Notes under the pieces: generated by a model
What the model was told of the DNA's origin: nothing
Seen by the model: only the letters and a program-made list of their open reading frames with translations
Databases searched by the model: none
Program-made: the position numbers and the translations under genes
Assembly (NCBI RefSeq): GCF_047272945.1
Contig: NZ_JBKOPS010000006.1
Coordinates: forward strand, 186,001-250,000
Reading direction: 5' to 3'
From: Rubrolithibacter danxiaensis
Lineage (GTDB): Bacteria; Bacteroidota; Bacteroidia; Sphingobacteriales; Sphingobacteriaceae
DNA: 64,000 nt
Shown: piece by piece, positions 16,723-25,557 of the stretch
Layout: each line of letters opens with the position of its first letter
Position numbering within the stretch: the stretch's first letter is position 1

Positions 16723-17595
16723 ATGAAACGTTACCTGCAATACGAACCTATTAATATCAATGAATTTGAAGTAGAAGCATGGGAACATCCTGTTCATAAG
16801 CACAACCACTTTGAAATTATATTTATCCGGAAAGGGGAGGGAAAGCATTTTGTAAACCAAAACGGGTTTGAATACACTTCGGGCGATATCTTTTTGTTAG
16901 GCCCGGAAGATTTTCATTATTTTGAGATAACGTCGGCAACCCGTTTCTGCTATATCCGCTTTATGGAAACCATCTTCGAAAGCTCATCTTCCCGGAAAGC
17001 GAATACATGGCAGCGTTCTTTTGAATTTTTGCTGAACGCCCCGTACCAGTATTGTGGCAGCATAGTTAAAGATGACAACGAAAAAAAATTACTGAATAAT
17101 CTTTTAGAGGTGCTTCTTGACGAATATCAGCACCGGCACTCAGGATCTTATGAAGTAATGATGGATAGTTTGATGAAAGCTATTCTCACAATCCTGGCCA
17201 GGAATATAATTAAAGGAAGTTATGTGGAAGTTGAGGAGTCGAAGTCTTTTTCAATAATAGAAAATATCCTGGTTTATATCCGTCAGAACATCTTTCAGCC
17301 CGAAAAATTGCGAATTGAAAACTTAGCCTTAAATTTTCGGTATTCACCGAAGTACCTGAGCATTTTTTTTAAAAAGCAAACCGGCGAAAACCTGCAGCAA
17401 TACATCCTTAAATATAAATTAAAAATGGTGGAATACCGGCTGATTTACAGTGATAGGAGTGTGTCGGAAATTGCTTATGAATTTGGCTTTACGGATGAAA
17501 GCCACCTGTATAAGATTTTTAAAAAATACTACGAAGTAAATCCCTCGGCTTACAGAATGCTGAATAAAAGGAAAGAAATGAAGGAACTGGTTTAA
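16723..17595 (+). CDS. AraC family transcriptional regulator
   Basis: 290 residues. N-terminal cupin sensor (HPVHKHNHFEIIFIRKGEG, residues 22-40, and YTSGDIFLLGPEDFHYF) and C-terminal double helix-turn-helix (IENLALNFRYSPKYLSIFFK ... VSEIAYEFGFTDESHLYKIF). It probably senses a small molecule, but no ligand or target operon can be told from the context. Divergent or convergent neighbours give no clear regulon. Confidence 0.92.
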   Translation: MKRYLQYEPININEFEVEAWEHPVHKHNHFEIIFIRKGEGKHFVNQNGFEYTSGDIFLLGPEDFHYFEITSATRFCYIRFMETIFESSSSRKANTWQRSFEFLLNAPYQYCGSIVKDDNEKKLLNNLLEVLLDEYQHRHSGSYEVMMDSLMKAILTILARNIIKGSYVEVEESKSFSIIENILVYIRQNIFQPEKLRIENLALNFRYSPKYLSIFFKKQTGENLQQYILKYKLKMVEYRLIYSDRSVSEIAYEFGFTDESHLYKIFKKYYEVNPSAYRMLNKRKEMKELV

Positions 17596-17604
17596 CAGAA
17601 ATAG

Positions 17605-18111
17605 TTATAGGTTTAAAGATGCCTGTCCTTTTCTTGTTAGTTTCGCTTCATGGTCCAGCAGCCATTTTTTTCGCCACAATCCTCCTGCATATCCAACCAG
17701 ATCGCCCGAACTGCCGATAACTCGGTGACAGGGAACAACGATCATAAGATTGTTTTTGCCATTGGCAGCAGCTATGGCTCTTATTGCAAGTGGATTGTTC
17801 ATTCTTTTTGAAAGTGCAGCATAACTTATTGGAGTTCCGGGAGGAATATTCAACAATTCAGCCCATACTTTTTGCTGGAATTCTGTTCCCGGTTGTACTA
17901 TAGGGAAATCAAAAACCGAACGTTTTCCAGCAAAGTATTCTTCTAACTGCTGTTTCGCCAAATTACTTATTACATTGGGATTTTCTGATCTGATCTCCTG
18001 ATCAAATCCAATAAAGAAAACGTTTTTTTCATCTGCTTTTATTGCCAAGTCGCCTATCGCACACGACAGTATAGAGACAAACTCAGGCAGTAAATCTTTA
18101 TTTTTTAGCAT
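17605..18111 (-). CDS. ogt: Methylated-DNA--protein-cysteine methyltransferase
   Basis: 168 residues, with the active-site motif IVVPCHRVIGSSG in which Cys accepts the alkyl group from O6-alkylguanine, the helix-turn-helix region TPISYAALSKRM, and the AIRAIAAANGKN loop. Suicide DNA repair enzyme of the Ogt/Ada C-terminal type. Its 5' end overlaps the 3' end of the upstream YdeI-like gene by 14 bp. Confidence 0.92.
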   Translation of the reverse strand: MLKNKDLLPEFVSILSCAIGDLAIKADEKNVFFIGFDQEIRSENPNVISNLAKQQLEEYFAGKRSVFDFPIVQPGTEFQQKVWAELLNIPPGTPISYAALSKRMNNPLAIRAIAAANGKNNLMIVVPCHRVIGSSGDLVGYAGGLWRKKWLLDHEAKLTRKGQASLNL

Positions 18112-18712
18112 ATTTCCAATTGCGACTTTTACCTTCGGCGATCCACTGAAGCGCTGTAGCCATCCGTTTGTTCCTGGTATCTTCTGTTTTTGCTTCCGTA
18201 ATCCATTCTATATATTCTTTTTTATGGGAATAACTGAAGTTATTAAAGGTACTGTGTGCGGTGCTGTTCTGCTTCAGAAACTCTTCAAAATAGTTGGGTA
18301 TTTCAAGTTCCTTTTTTTCTTTCGATGCCGCTGTTTTCAAAACTTTCTTTCCAGAAATATTTAATTGTACGGCTTCCCGTATGTATTCAATGAGTATTTC
18401 ATAGTGGGGAAGATCTGCTAAAGAACTTATCTGGCCCAACTGGCCCATACCTTGTTCTAATTTTTTTTTGAACAATTGTTTCGGATCAGTCAGGAGAGAA
18501 GCTTTCCAAAAAGTAAAAGCACAATGTTGTTTAAACGCAGCCATACTGCAAACAGTTCCTTTATACTCAAAATGCGGAAATCCCCATTTTATAGTTTCCT
18601 GGATTTCGGGACAGGCTGTATGTATAACCGACCGTAAATGGTCTAAAATAGCTTTTGCAAAACCGGCAGAATTGTCGATGTAAGCATCAATGCGCTGATC
18701 TTTATTCACCAT
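18098..18712 (-). CDS. YdeI family protein (DUF1801 plus YdeI C-terminal region)
   Basis: 204 residues. N-terminal DUF1801/YdhG-like domain (FAKAILDHLRSVIHTACPEI, ETIKWGFPHFEYKG) and a C-terminal helical part (SHKKEYIEWITEAKTEDTRNKRMATALQWI) characteristic of YdeI, with the EARKPETR-like pattern. Function unknown, possibly linked to stress or iron; the overlap with ogt suggests co-expression. Confidence 0.85.
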   Translation of the reverse strand: MVNKDQRIDAYIDNSAGFAKAILDHLRSVIHTACPEIQETIKWGFPHFEYKGTVCSMAAFKQHCAFTFWKASLLTDPKQLFKKKLEQGMGQLGQISSLADLPHYEILIEYIREAVQLNISGKKVLKTAASKEKKELEIPNYFEEFLKQNSTAHSTFNNFSYSHKKEYIEWITEAKTEDTRNKRMATALQWIAEGKSRNWKYAKK

Positions 18713-18726
18713 TGATTGAACGTATT

Positions 18727-19134
18727 TTATTTCTTTTTTTCACAGTTCAGCATCCAGTTAATGCCAAACTGATCTGTAAGCATTCCGAATTTGGCACCCC
18801 AGAATGTTTCCTGTAAGGGCATAGTTACAGTACCTCCTTCAGCAAGTTTATTAAATACGGTTTCCTGCTCCCGTTCGTTCGGCAGGTTAATACTTAAACT
18901 GATGTTACTGCGTAAAGGCTCACTGTTATCCATTCCGTCAGAAGCCATGAAGTAAATTCCATCTGCTTTGAATTCAGAATGAAGAACCTAGTTCTTTTTA
19001 TCCTCATCGGAAGGCATTGACGAATCTCCAAATTTTTGTAAGGAGATAATCTTTCCGCCTAATACCTTAGCGTAAAAGTTTAAAGCTTCCTGGCACTGTC
19101 CTGCGAAGCTTAAGTAAACGTTTAAAGTTTTCAT
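18727..19134 (-). pseudogene. VOC/PhnB-like protein interrupted by an in-frame amber codon
   Basis: From ATG at 19134 the frame reads MKTLNVYLSFAGQCQEALNF and continues FYAKVLGGKIISLQKFGDSS, a classic PhnB-like glyoxalase-fold start. Codon 49 (18990-18988) is TAG, between EDKKN and VLHSEFKADGIYFMASDG. The frame then stays open to the normal end GINWMLNCEKKK at 18727. The full product would be 135 residues, the usual PhnB-like size. A CAG-to-TAG change is the simplest explanation. A downstream internal start (MASDG, 18948) would give only a fragment of the fold. Confidence 0.8.
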
Positions 19135-19161
19135 AGAATAATAGGTTTATCTATAATAAAT

Positions 19162-20238
19162 TTACCAATCTAATTGCTTCTTTAAAAATGAGGCCAGTTC
19201 ATGTGCTATTTCTTTGTGTTCGGCTAAATCCGGATGTTCGTCACATCCGTGATGGTAACGTTTAGAAAAGAAGTACTTATATACTTTTCGATCCCCTTCT
19301 TTATTAACCTGATCTACTATTCCTGTCAGGTAAATTTTCATAACTTTTACCAACGCAGAATCTGCCATCGGGCTGGTTAAGCATATAATATCAGCATGGG
19401 GATAGTAATTCCTTATTTTATGGATAAAATTAATATAAGTAGTACAAAATAACGTCGAATCCTGAATGCCGTCGTTTTGTCCTAAACAGATGGTGACAGC
19501 ATCGGGAGTATATCGGCTAAAATCCCAGGAAATGGAATCTTTGCTCAGGTTTACTTTGTTAAAGACTTGAGGCATAGTAGTTTTAATATTACAGCAACTA
19601 TGCGTTAAACCAATGCCTGAGTAAGAAGTAAGATGCCACTGACTGTTAAGTAATCTGGCAGTGGTAGGCCCGTAACTAAAATAGGCGTTGTGTTGATCGT
19701 GCCATTTCCCTTTTCCGCATGGAATTTCAGAAAGGTCACTGCTGGCACCCGAAGTAATGGAATTACCTATAAACTCTAATTTACGAACAGGTTTGGCCAG
19801 AGGTGAAAGCAACTGGCTGCAGCGTAAACCTATAAATTCAAGGTAACCATTATTTGATTCGGTATTTTTACAAATAGTAAGGGTATGGGGTTCATTGCTT
19901 AACCCGCTGGCAACCTGTATGGTATCGGTTTTACCTTCTGTTTTAACCCTGTAAGCCTTTGTTTTATCAATTACTATTTCAAGGTAATTATTTCCGGCAA
20001 ATTCATTCGTTACAATTACTTCGCAGGCAGTTCCTTTAAAACGGGCGGTGATATACACGCCTCCCGCCCAAAAGCGGGGTTTCAGCGGGTTGTCAAACTG
20101 AATGCGGCCTGTGTATTGAATATATTTATTGTTAGCAGCATAAAAGTGAAGCTTACTTTCAATCGATTTTTTTTGTGCTGAACAGGGAAAAAAAGTAGTG
20201 GTTAATATCAGAGATGAAATAAGAATTATATACTTCAT
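19162..20238 (-). CDS. Secreted SGNH/GDSL esterase, carbohydrate esterase 2-like
   Basis: 358 residues. Signal peptide at 1-21 (ending PCSAQ). The N-terminal jelly-roll region (FWAGGVYITARFKGTACEVI) and the SGNH catalytic domain with LEFIGNSITSGA (nucleophile Ser) and TICLGQNDG match CE2 deacetylases acting on plant polysaccharides; the catalytic His is likely in the C-terminal HPDLAEH segment. It sits 4 bp downstream of the TolB-like gene, suggesting a small export operon for polysaccharide use. Confidence 0.85.
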   Translation of the reverse strand: MKYIILISSLILTTTFFPCSAQKKSIESKLHFYAANNKYIQYTGRIQFDNPLKPRFWAGGVYITARFKGTACEVIVTNEFAGNNYLEIVIDKTKAYRVKTEGKTDTIQVASGLSNEPHTLTICKNTESNNGYLEFIGLRCSQLLSPLAKPVRKLEFIGNSITSGASSDLSEIPCGKGKWHDQHNAYFSYGPTTARLLNSQWHLTSYSGIGLTHSCCNIKTTMPQVFNKVNLSKDSISWDFSRYTPDAVTICLGQNDGIQDSTLFCTTYINFIHKIRNYYPHADIICLTSPMADSALVKVMKIYLTGIVDQVNKEGDRKVYKYFFSKRYHHGCDEHPDLAEHKEIAHELASFLKKQLDW

Positions 20239-20242
20239 TATT

Positions 20243-21775
20243 TTATTCTGGTTTAATTTCAGTATTACTGATAAATGCTATTCTTTTGCTATCAGGTGAC
20301 CAGGATGGGGTATTCATGCTTCCCTGGCCGCCGTATAAATAGGCAATCACTTTTGGTTTGCCTCCTTCAATTGGCAGTAAGCGGATATATACATGCTTAT
20401 AAAAAGGATGATCGCCGGGCGGAACATCTTTCATAAAAGAAACAAATACGATCCATTTGCCATCGGGCGAAACATGCGGGAACCAGTTATTGAATTCATC
20501 TGATGTCACTTGTTTCTGTTCTGTTCCATCAGCTTTCATTCTCCATATCTGCATCGTTCCGGACCTTACTGAATTAAAGTAAATATATCTTCCGTCTGGT
20601 GTAAATTCCGAACCGTCATCTAATCCGGGACTTGTTGTTAACCGAATTTCTTCACCTCCTGCTGACGGGATTTTATAAATGTCGAATTCCTTGTTTCTCT
20701 GACCCGTAAAAAGCAAAAATTTATTATCCGGCGACCAGCCGTGCAAATAGGAAGGTCCTGTAGGCGTAATTTGTTTTGGTTTCCCTCCGGTTGCTGGAAC
20801 TGTATAAACAACAGATCCGTATTTCGGGTCGGCGCTGGAACTGCTTAAGCCAAGCATTTTACCATCAAAGGAAAGAACGTGATCGTTATTGTTCTTTTTT
20901 ACAAAATCTGTATTAAGTAATTCTGGCTTACGTTTTTTTAAATCAAATGCATACATCAGTCCTTCACTGTTATAAATCAGTGTTTTTCCGTCAGGGGCCC
21001 AGTTGGGGGCCTGCAATGAGTTAGGTGCGGTATAAATTATTTTTCGGGTGCCCGAATTTATATCCAATATTTCAATATTGCTGCCGATGTAATCTTTATA
21101 TGGAACAAAGTTTTCTTTGGCCGGAACGGTAATTCGCACATCAGTTAGAACTGCTTTTTCAATAGCATTTTTATTATGGGCACAGATAAAAAGGCCGATA
21201 TAAACACTATCTCCAATGTTTATATCCGTTATTTCCGTTGTTGCAAATGGTTCTCCATATTTCGCAGCAGACATAATGTATTTATTACCTCTTCTTTCTA
21301 ATTGTATTACATCGGGTGCTGTTGCAGATAATTGAGTTTCTGTTAATTCGGTACCTTTAGTTTTTCTTAATTGCAAAGATGCAAGTCCGTCGCCATGAAC
21401 TGTAGCACTTACAAGAGCAGCATTTGTGTCAAGCGAATTTCTTACCATCCATCCGAATTTTCTATGCGGATCTCCTTGCCCGATTAAAGATCCGCGGGCT
21501 TGTAGTATAAAATCGCCTTCCATTTGTTTCCATAAATAATGAAATTCGTCATGGCCGCCCCAAATATTAGTTCCCGATCCGGCAATTGTATAGGCCTCTT
21601 TTTCAGGGTCAAACCATACTGAACCTTTTGATAATACCTTTCCAATATCGCTGCTGGCAGTAAAAACCCCAATTTTTTGTTGGGCAAAAGTTCTATCTGA
21701 AATGGTAAAAATGAGTGCAATTAATGCGGTCTTAAATAGCAGCAAATAATTCGTTTTATGGCTGATAATCATCAT
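20243..21775 (-). CDS. Exported TolB-like beta-propeller protein with N-terminal DUF1349-like domain
   Basis: 510 residues with signal peptide (about 1-31, ending FAQ). The N-terminal part (FHYLWKQMEGDFILQARG, GWMVRNSLDTNAALVSATVH) resembles DUF1349/concanavalin-like modules; the C-terminal half has WD40-like TolB repeats (APNWAPDGKTLIYNSEG, HGWSPDNKFLLFTG, GSEFTPDGRYIYFNS, FPHVSPDGKWIVFVS, TPSWSPDSKRIAFIS). Probably periplasmic or surface, binding or modifying carbohydrate. Tandem with the SGNH esterase. Confidence 0.85.
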   Translation of the reverse strand: MMIISHKTNYLLLFKTALIALIFTISDRTFAQQKIGVFTASSDIGKVLSKGSVWFDPEKEAYTIAGSGTNIWGGHDEFHYLWKQMEGDFILQARGSLIGQGDPHRKFGWMVRNSLDTNAALVSATVHGDGLASLQLRKTKGTELTETQLSATAPDVIQLERRGNKYIMSAAKYGEPFATTEITDINIGDSVYIGLFICAHNKNAIEKAVLTDVRITVPAKENFVPYKDYIGSNIEILDINSGTRKIIYTAPNSLQAPNWAPDGKTLIYNSEGLMYAFDLKKRKPELLNTDFVKKNNNDHVLSFDGKMLGLSSSSADPKYGSVVYTVPATGGKPKQITPTGPSYLHGWSPDNKFLLFTGQRNKEFDIYKIPSAGGEEIRLTTSPGLDDGSEFTPDGRYIYFNSVRSGTMQIWRMKADGTEQKQVTSDEFNNWFPHVSPDGKWIVFVSFMKDVPPGDHPFYKHVYIRLLPIEGGKPKVIAYLYGGQGSMNTPSWSPDSKRIAFISNTEIKPE

Positions 21776-22429
21776 TAAAATTTAAGTTATAGGTGTAGGG
21801 AATGTATAGCAAAATTTCTTATAATATCTATTCATATCCTCTTGTTTTCTCTCAAATACATCTTCATATAATGGGCTCTGATTTCTATCCATTGTTGGTA
21901 TTCCCTGATTGCCTGTAGTCTCTCTTCATCTGTAATATATGCATCCTTCATAAGTTACTTTTCACGTGTTTTAGCAACTCCGGATATTCAAATCTTTTTC
22001 AAATTCATCCTGCCCTTTACGCTATTCTGACTGATCTGCAATACTAATTCTAATTTAAGCAAGGTTCTTCAAAAAGCTGTTTAAGATTATCAGCAATTCT
22101 GTTATTCATACCTGCATCCGTTCTCAATTTTAAAAATGCCACGTAAATTTTGCATGTTATTGGGAATTTGCGGAGTTTCACTCTGTTTTTTAAAATCGTT
22201 AAGCGATCCCCGTCTTTTACCCGGACTGTACATCTTTTCTAATACCTCTTTGGAAGTAGTCTGTCATTGTAATACACGGGCCGCAGTACTTTGCGTCTAT
22301 ATAGAATTTCATGGGTTCCTTTAAGCGTTGACGCTCTTTTTGTTGCTTGTTCCATAGGGTTTAAATATAGTAAAATACTGATTGGAAGAGTGAACGAAAC
22401 AATCTTCCGACAATTATTGCAGATACTCT
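21776..22429. other. Gene-poor stretch with ORF debris
   Basis: No intact gene is supported. On the minus strand there are short frames: one of 39 codons at 21832-21951 (starts MKDAYITDEERLQAIREYQQ) and another of 43 codons around 22125-22255 whose end overlaps a 19-codon frame (MNNRIADNLKQLFEEPCLN). They look like remnants of one or two small genes. The right end is the upstream region of ccmB. Confidence 0.45.
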
Positions 22430-22437
22430 TATCTTTG
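22430..22437 (+). promoter_or_regulatory. -7 box TATCTTTG before ccmB
   Basis: TATCTTTG fits TAnnTTTG and lies 6 bases before the ATG at 22444. This supports the choice of that ATG over the longer frame from 22291, whose N-terminal extension has no CcmB-like residues. Confidence 0.55.
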
Positions 22438-22443
22438 AGCGAT

Positions 22444-23103
22444 ATGAATTTATTCAGTCAGGTAAAATTCCTTATTCAAAAGGATATGATGCTGGAGTGG
22501 CGTTCAAAATATGCATTAAACGGAATTATGCTCTACGTAGTGTCAACTATTTTTGTGTGCTACCTTTCTTTTCGAAAAATAGATCCGCTTACCTGGAATG
22601 CCCTGTTCTGGATAATTATGCTTTTTGCGTCAATAAACGCTATTTCTAAAAGTTTTGTGCAGGAAAGCAAAGGCCGGCAGCAATATTATTATACTGTTTG
22701 CAGTCCGCAGGCAGTTATTCTTTCCAAAATTATTTACAACATCCTGCTAATGCTTCTTTTAGCAGTAATTGCATTAACCGTTTATAGCGTCGTATTTAAT
22801 AATCCCTTAGGAGACCCGCTTTACTACATCCTGGCGGTAATAATCGGAAGCATTAGTTTTTCGGCTGTTTTTACCATGATTTCAGCCATTGCTTCTCGTG
22901 CCGGTAATAATGGCGCTTTAATGGCTATACTGGGCTTCCCTGTTATTATTCCGTTATTAATAGTGCTTATAAAGTTTTCTAAAAATGCAATGGATGGCCT
23001 TGACCGCTCGGTTAGTTTAAATGAGATCGGCGTGCTGGCAGCTATAAATGTTATAGTACTAACTGTCTCAATGCTCTTATTCCCTTATTTGTGGCGAGAA
23101 TAA
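22444..23103 (+). CDS. ccmB: Heme exporter permease CcmB
   Basis: 219 residues with six hydrophobic segments. The N-terminal FSQVKFLIQKDMMLEWRSK and FVQESKGRQQYYYTVCSPQA are CcmB landmarks. With CcmA (not in the window) and CcmC it forms the ABC module that releases holo-CcmE for cytochrome c maturation at the inner membrane. It is separated from ccmC by an acyltransferase gene on the opposite strand. Confidence 0.9.
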   Translation: MNLFSQVKFLIQKDMMLEWRSKYALNGIMLYVVSTIFVCYLSFRKIDPLTWNALFWIIMLFASINAISKSFVQESKGRQQYYYTVCSPQAVILSKIIYNILLMLLLAVIALTVYSVVFNNPLGDPLYYILAVIIGSISFSAVFTMISAIASRAGNNGALMAILGFPVIIPLLIVLIKFSKNAMDGLDRSVSLNEIGVLAAINVIVLTVSMLLFPYLWRE

Positions 23104-23125
23104 GAGGAACGAAAAAATCAAACAT

Positions 23126-24328
23126 TTATAATTTAATTCCAAAGAGCATTCTTGTTATTTTGGTTCTTTTTAATACAAATTCAAATAATGCCATAATGAT
23201 TATAAAAGTAAAGGAGAGAATAGCAATAAATTTATAAGTCATATTCCCGGGGAATTTTACTACATAATATGCAAGCATTATGATAACGGTTTGGTGTAAA
23301 ATATAAAATGGATATACGGCCTTATTTGCGTATGAAAGGCTTCTTGAACCAAAATTAAGATACTGCATACTATAGCCGAAGAAAGTAATAAGCCAAAACC
23401 AGCGGTTTAAAGTTTCCAGGAGCATATGAAGAGAATCATTTACTTGTTGAGTGAGTATAGGCTCAACAACAGTATGATTTCTGTCATCGGTAATCCAGAA
23501 AAAAAGATACAATATAGAAGTAGTAGCAACAGCAAGAATAAGTGATTTTTGTTTGTAGATTTTAAATGTACTCCGGATGCCTGGATTAGTAAACAGCAAG
23601 GCTCCAAATGCAAAGTACGGGAAGTAAAAAAGCAGTGCGGAAAGGTCGCTTCTCGGCTTCCATAAATTGACTAAATAAAATGGTGCTTCCAGCAATAATG
23701 CTAACGTAAATAGTACATAGGAGTAATTTAGTCTTTTACAGATACTATCTATCCATGTCTTTCCTTTTTCAGTTTTAAGAGTGATAATTAAAGGTGTTAG
23801 GATAATAGTGAATGCAAATAAAAAAGCTAAATACCATAAGTGAAGCCAGTGAAAATTGCCTTTTGGAAACCAGTTAAATGTAAAGACGTCTTGATAAATT
23901 TGTAAAAAACTTCCCTCAGCATGGTTTATGTAGTAAATCTGTGGAGGAATTATAATAATCATTCCAGCAAGAAGCGGTAACAGTATATGAATTCCCCTGC
24001 TCTTTAAAAACTCTACCGTGGATATCTTCTTAAGCATCATAGAAACAGCAGCCCCAGAAATAATAAATAATAAAGGCATTCTCCATTGTCTGAAGAATAA
24101 TAAAATATAAGTAAGTTCCCGTGATGTTTCCGTGTTCTTAATCCAGCCTCCCCTATCAGCGAATACTTCAGCGGTATGCATGATGATTAAAATTGCAAAC
24201 GCAGTTACACGAAGCCAGTCCAGAAAGTACAAACGTTCTGATTTCTTTTTTACAAAATTGAGGGGGATAATTTTTTCTTCTGTTTCGAGTAGTTTTGTTT
24301 TTGTGTTAGCAGTAAAAGTTTCAATCAT
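23126..24328 (-). CDS. Acyltransferase 3 family membrane protein
   Basis: 400 residues with about ten transmembrane helices. The opening RLYFLDWLRVTAFAILIIMHT holds the R/H motif of acyltransferase-3 (OafA/NodX-like) enzymes, and WRMPLLFIISGAAVSMML is the second conserved block. Such proteins acylate sugars of surface glycans or act in osmoregulated glucan succinylation. It lies convergent to ccmB, inside the otherwise plus-strand ccm cluster, so it is likely an unrelated insertion. Confidence 0.85.
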   Translation of the reverse strand: MIETFTANTKTKLLETEEKIIPLNFVKKKSERLYFLDWLRVTAFAILIIMHTAEVFADRGGWIKNTETSRELTYILLFFRQWRMPLLFIISGAAVSMMLKKISTVEFLKSRGIHILLPLLAGMIIIIPPQIYYINHAEGSFLQIYQDVFTFNWFPKGNFHWLHLWYLAFLFAFTIILTPLIITLKTEKGKTWIDSICKRLNYSYVLFTLALLLEAPFYLVNLWKPRSDLSALLFYFPYFAFGALLFTNPGIRSTFKIYKQKSLILAVATTSILYLFFWITDDRNHTVVEPILTQQVNDSLHMLLETLNRWFWLITFFGYSMQYLNFGSRSLSYANKAVYPFYILHQTVIIMLAYYVVKFPGNMTYKFIAILSFTFIIIMALFEFVLKRTKITRMLFGIKL

Positions 24329-24521
24329 AAGTGAGAATTGAGTAATAGTTTATTTGAAATTATAAATATATAGCGCTTTAATTAAAATATTTTCAACTAA
24401 AGACAATGCGAGAACAATATTGTTTATACAGTTTCTCAATGAGAAAGATTTGTTACAATAAATGGTGTCGTTAGAGTTATAATACAAGGTTGAACAGTAG
24501 TGCTTTTTTAGTATTATTCAC

Positions 24522-24529
24522 TACCTTTG
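24522..24529 (+). promoter_or_regulatory. -7 box TACCTTTG before ccmC
   Basis: TACCTTTG fits TAnnTTTG, 13 bases before the ATG at 24543. A T-rich stretch at 24501-24509 is about where the -33 element would be. Suggests a new transcription start for the ccmC-ccmD(-gdhA) segment. Confidence 0.5.
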
Positions 24530-24542
24530 GCAACAACGTATT

Positions 24543-25217
24543 ATGAGTTTTATTTATAAAAGCTGGTGGAAGACACTGGGGGGCATATTGGTTGTATATA
24601 CCCTGATTTCCGGCTTCTTATTGCCGGTTCCGGCGCTTCCGATTGTTCATGAAACCATCCGTAATCTTTACTTCCACGTACCCATGTGGTTCGGAATGAT
24701 TGTTTTGTTTGCTATATCTGTTTTTTACAGTATTAAAACACTTTCAAATCCTAAAGAAGAGTACGATCTAATTGCCGTGGAATGTGTAAATACAGGGCTT
24801 ATTTTTTATATTTTTGGATTGGTGACAGGGATGATCTGGGCTAATTATACCTGGGGAGAACCCTGGAGCAATGATCCCAAGCAGAACAGTGCGGCAATTG
24901 CTTTTTTGGTTTACTGCGCTTATCTGGTATTAAGAAATTCGATTGACGAGGAACAAAAGCGGGCGAAGATTTCAGCTATCTATAATATTTTTGCCTTTCC
25001 GGTAATGGTTGTTCTTTTATTTATTCTTCCACGGATGACAGATTCTCTGCATCCAGGAAATGGCGGAAACCCGGCTTTTGGTAAATATGATCTGGATAAT
25101 ACCATGAGGGCTGTATTTTATCCGGCCTGCTTAGGCTGGATCCTTGTAAGCCTCTGGGTGGCGACTTTGCGGTATCGTATCCGTTTAATTGAAAAGAAAA
25201 ACTCTGATTCCGAATAA
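24543..25217 (+). CDS. ccmC: Cytochrome c assembly protein CcmC
   Basis: 224 residues with six transmembrane helices and the periplasmic tryptophan-rich heme motif TWGEPWSNDPKQ at about 102-113 (WGxxWxxD type). Conserved external His residues are in VHETIRNLYFHVPMW and DSLHPGN. CcmC presents heme to CcmE. Followed by ccmD. Confidence 0.93.
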   Translation: MSFIYKSWWKTLGGILVVYTLISGFLLPVPALPIVHETIRNLYFHVPMWFGMIVLFAISVFYSIKTLSNPKEEYDLIAVECVNTGLIFYIFGLVTGMIWANYTWGEPWSNDPKQNSAAIAFLVYCAYLVLRNSIDEEQKRAKISAIYNIFAFPVMVVLLFILPRMTDSLHPGNGGNPAFGKYDLDNTMRAVFYPACLGWILVSLWVATLRYRIRLIEKKNSDSE

Positions 25218-25258
25218 TCGGTTAAATACAGCTCTTTTAAATAGCTTTTATAAGATTC

Positions 25259-25465
25259 ATGAAAAAAATTATAATCCTTTTTGTCCTTTCCTTTGTTACA
25301 ACAATAGTTTTTGCTCAGAATGCAGAAAATGGAATGGCGGTTGATCTGAGAGCTTCTGGTAAAATATATGTGGTAGTTGCGGTTATTGCCGTTATATTTA
25401 TAGGCCTTTTTATTTATTTGTTTAGTATCGACAGACGAATAAAAAAAATAGAACGTAATCAGTAA
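25259..25465 (+). CDS. ccmD: CcmD family protein
   Basis: 68 residues: a signal-like hydrophobic N-terminus (ending FAQ), a short polar linker, and one transmembrane helix (about 36-56) followed by the basic tail SIDRRIKKIERNQ. This is the Bacteroidota form of CcmD, a small partner that helps release holo-CcmE from CcmC. 41 bp after ccmC. Confidence 0.85.
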   Translation: MKKIIILFVLSFVTTIVFAQNAENGMAVDLRASGKIYVVVAVIAVIFIGLFIYLFSIDRRIKKIERNQ

Positions 25466-25557
25466 ATCTCTTCTTACGCTTTCCTTAAATATTCCCGGCA
25501 GAACTGTCGGCCCGAATAGATGTTTCTCTTGCTTGACCAACTATTAATTTATACGAC

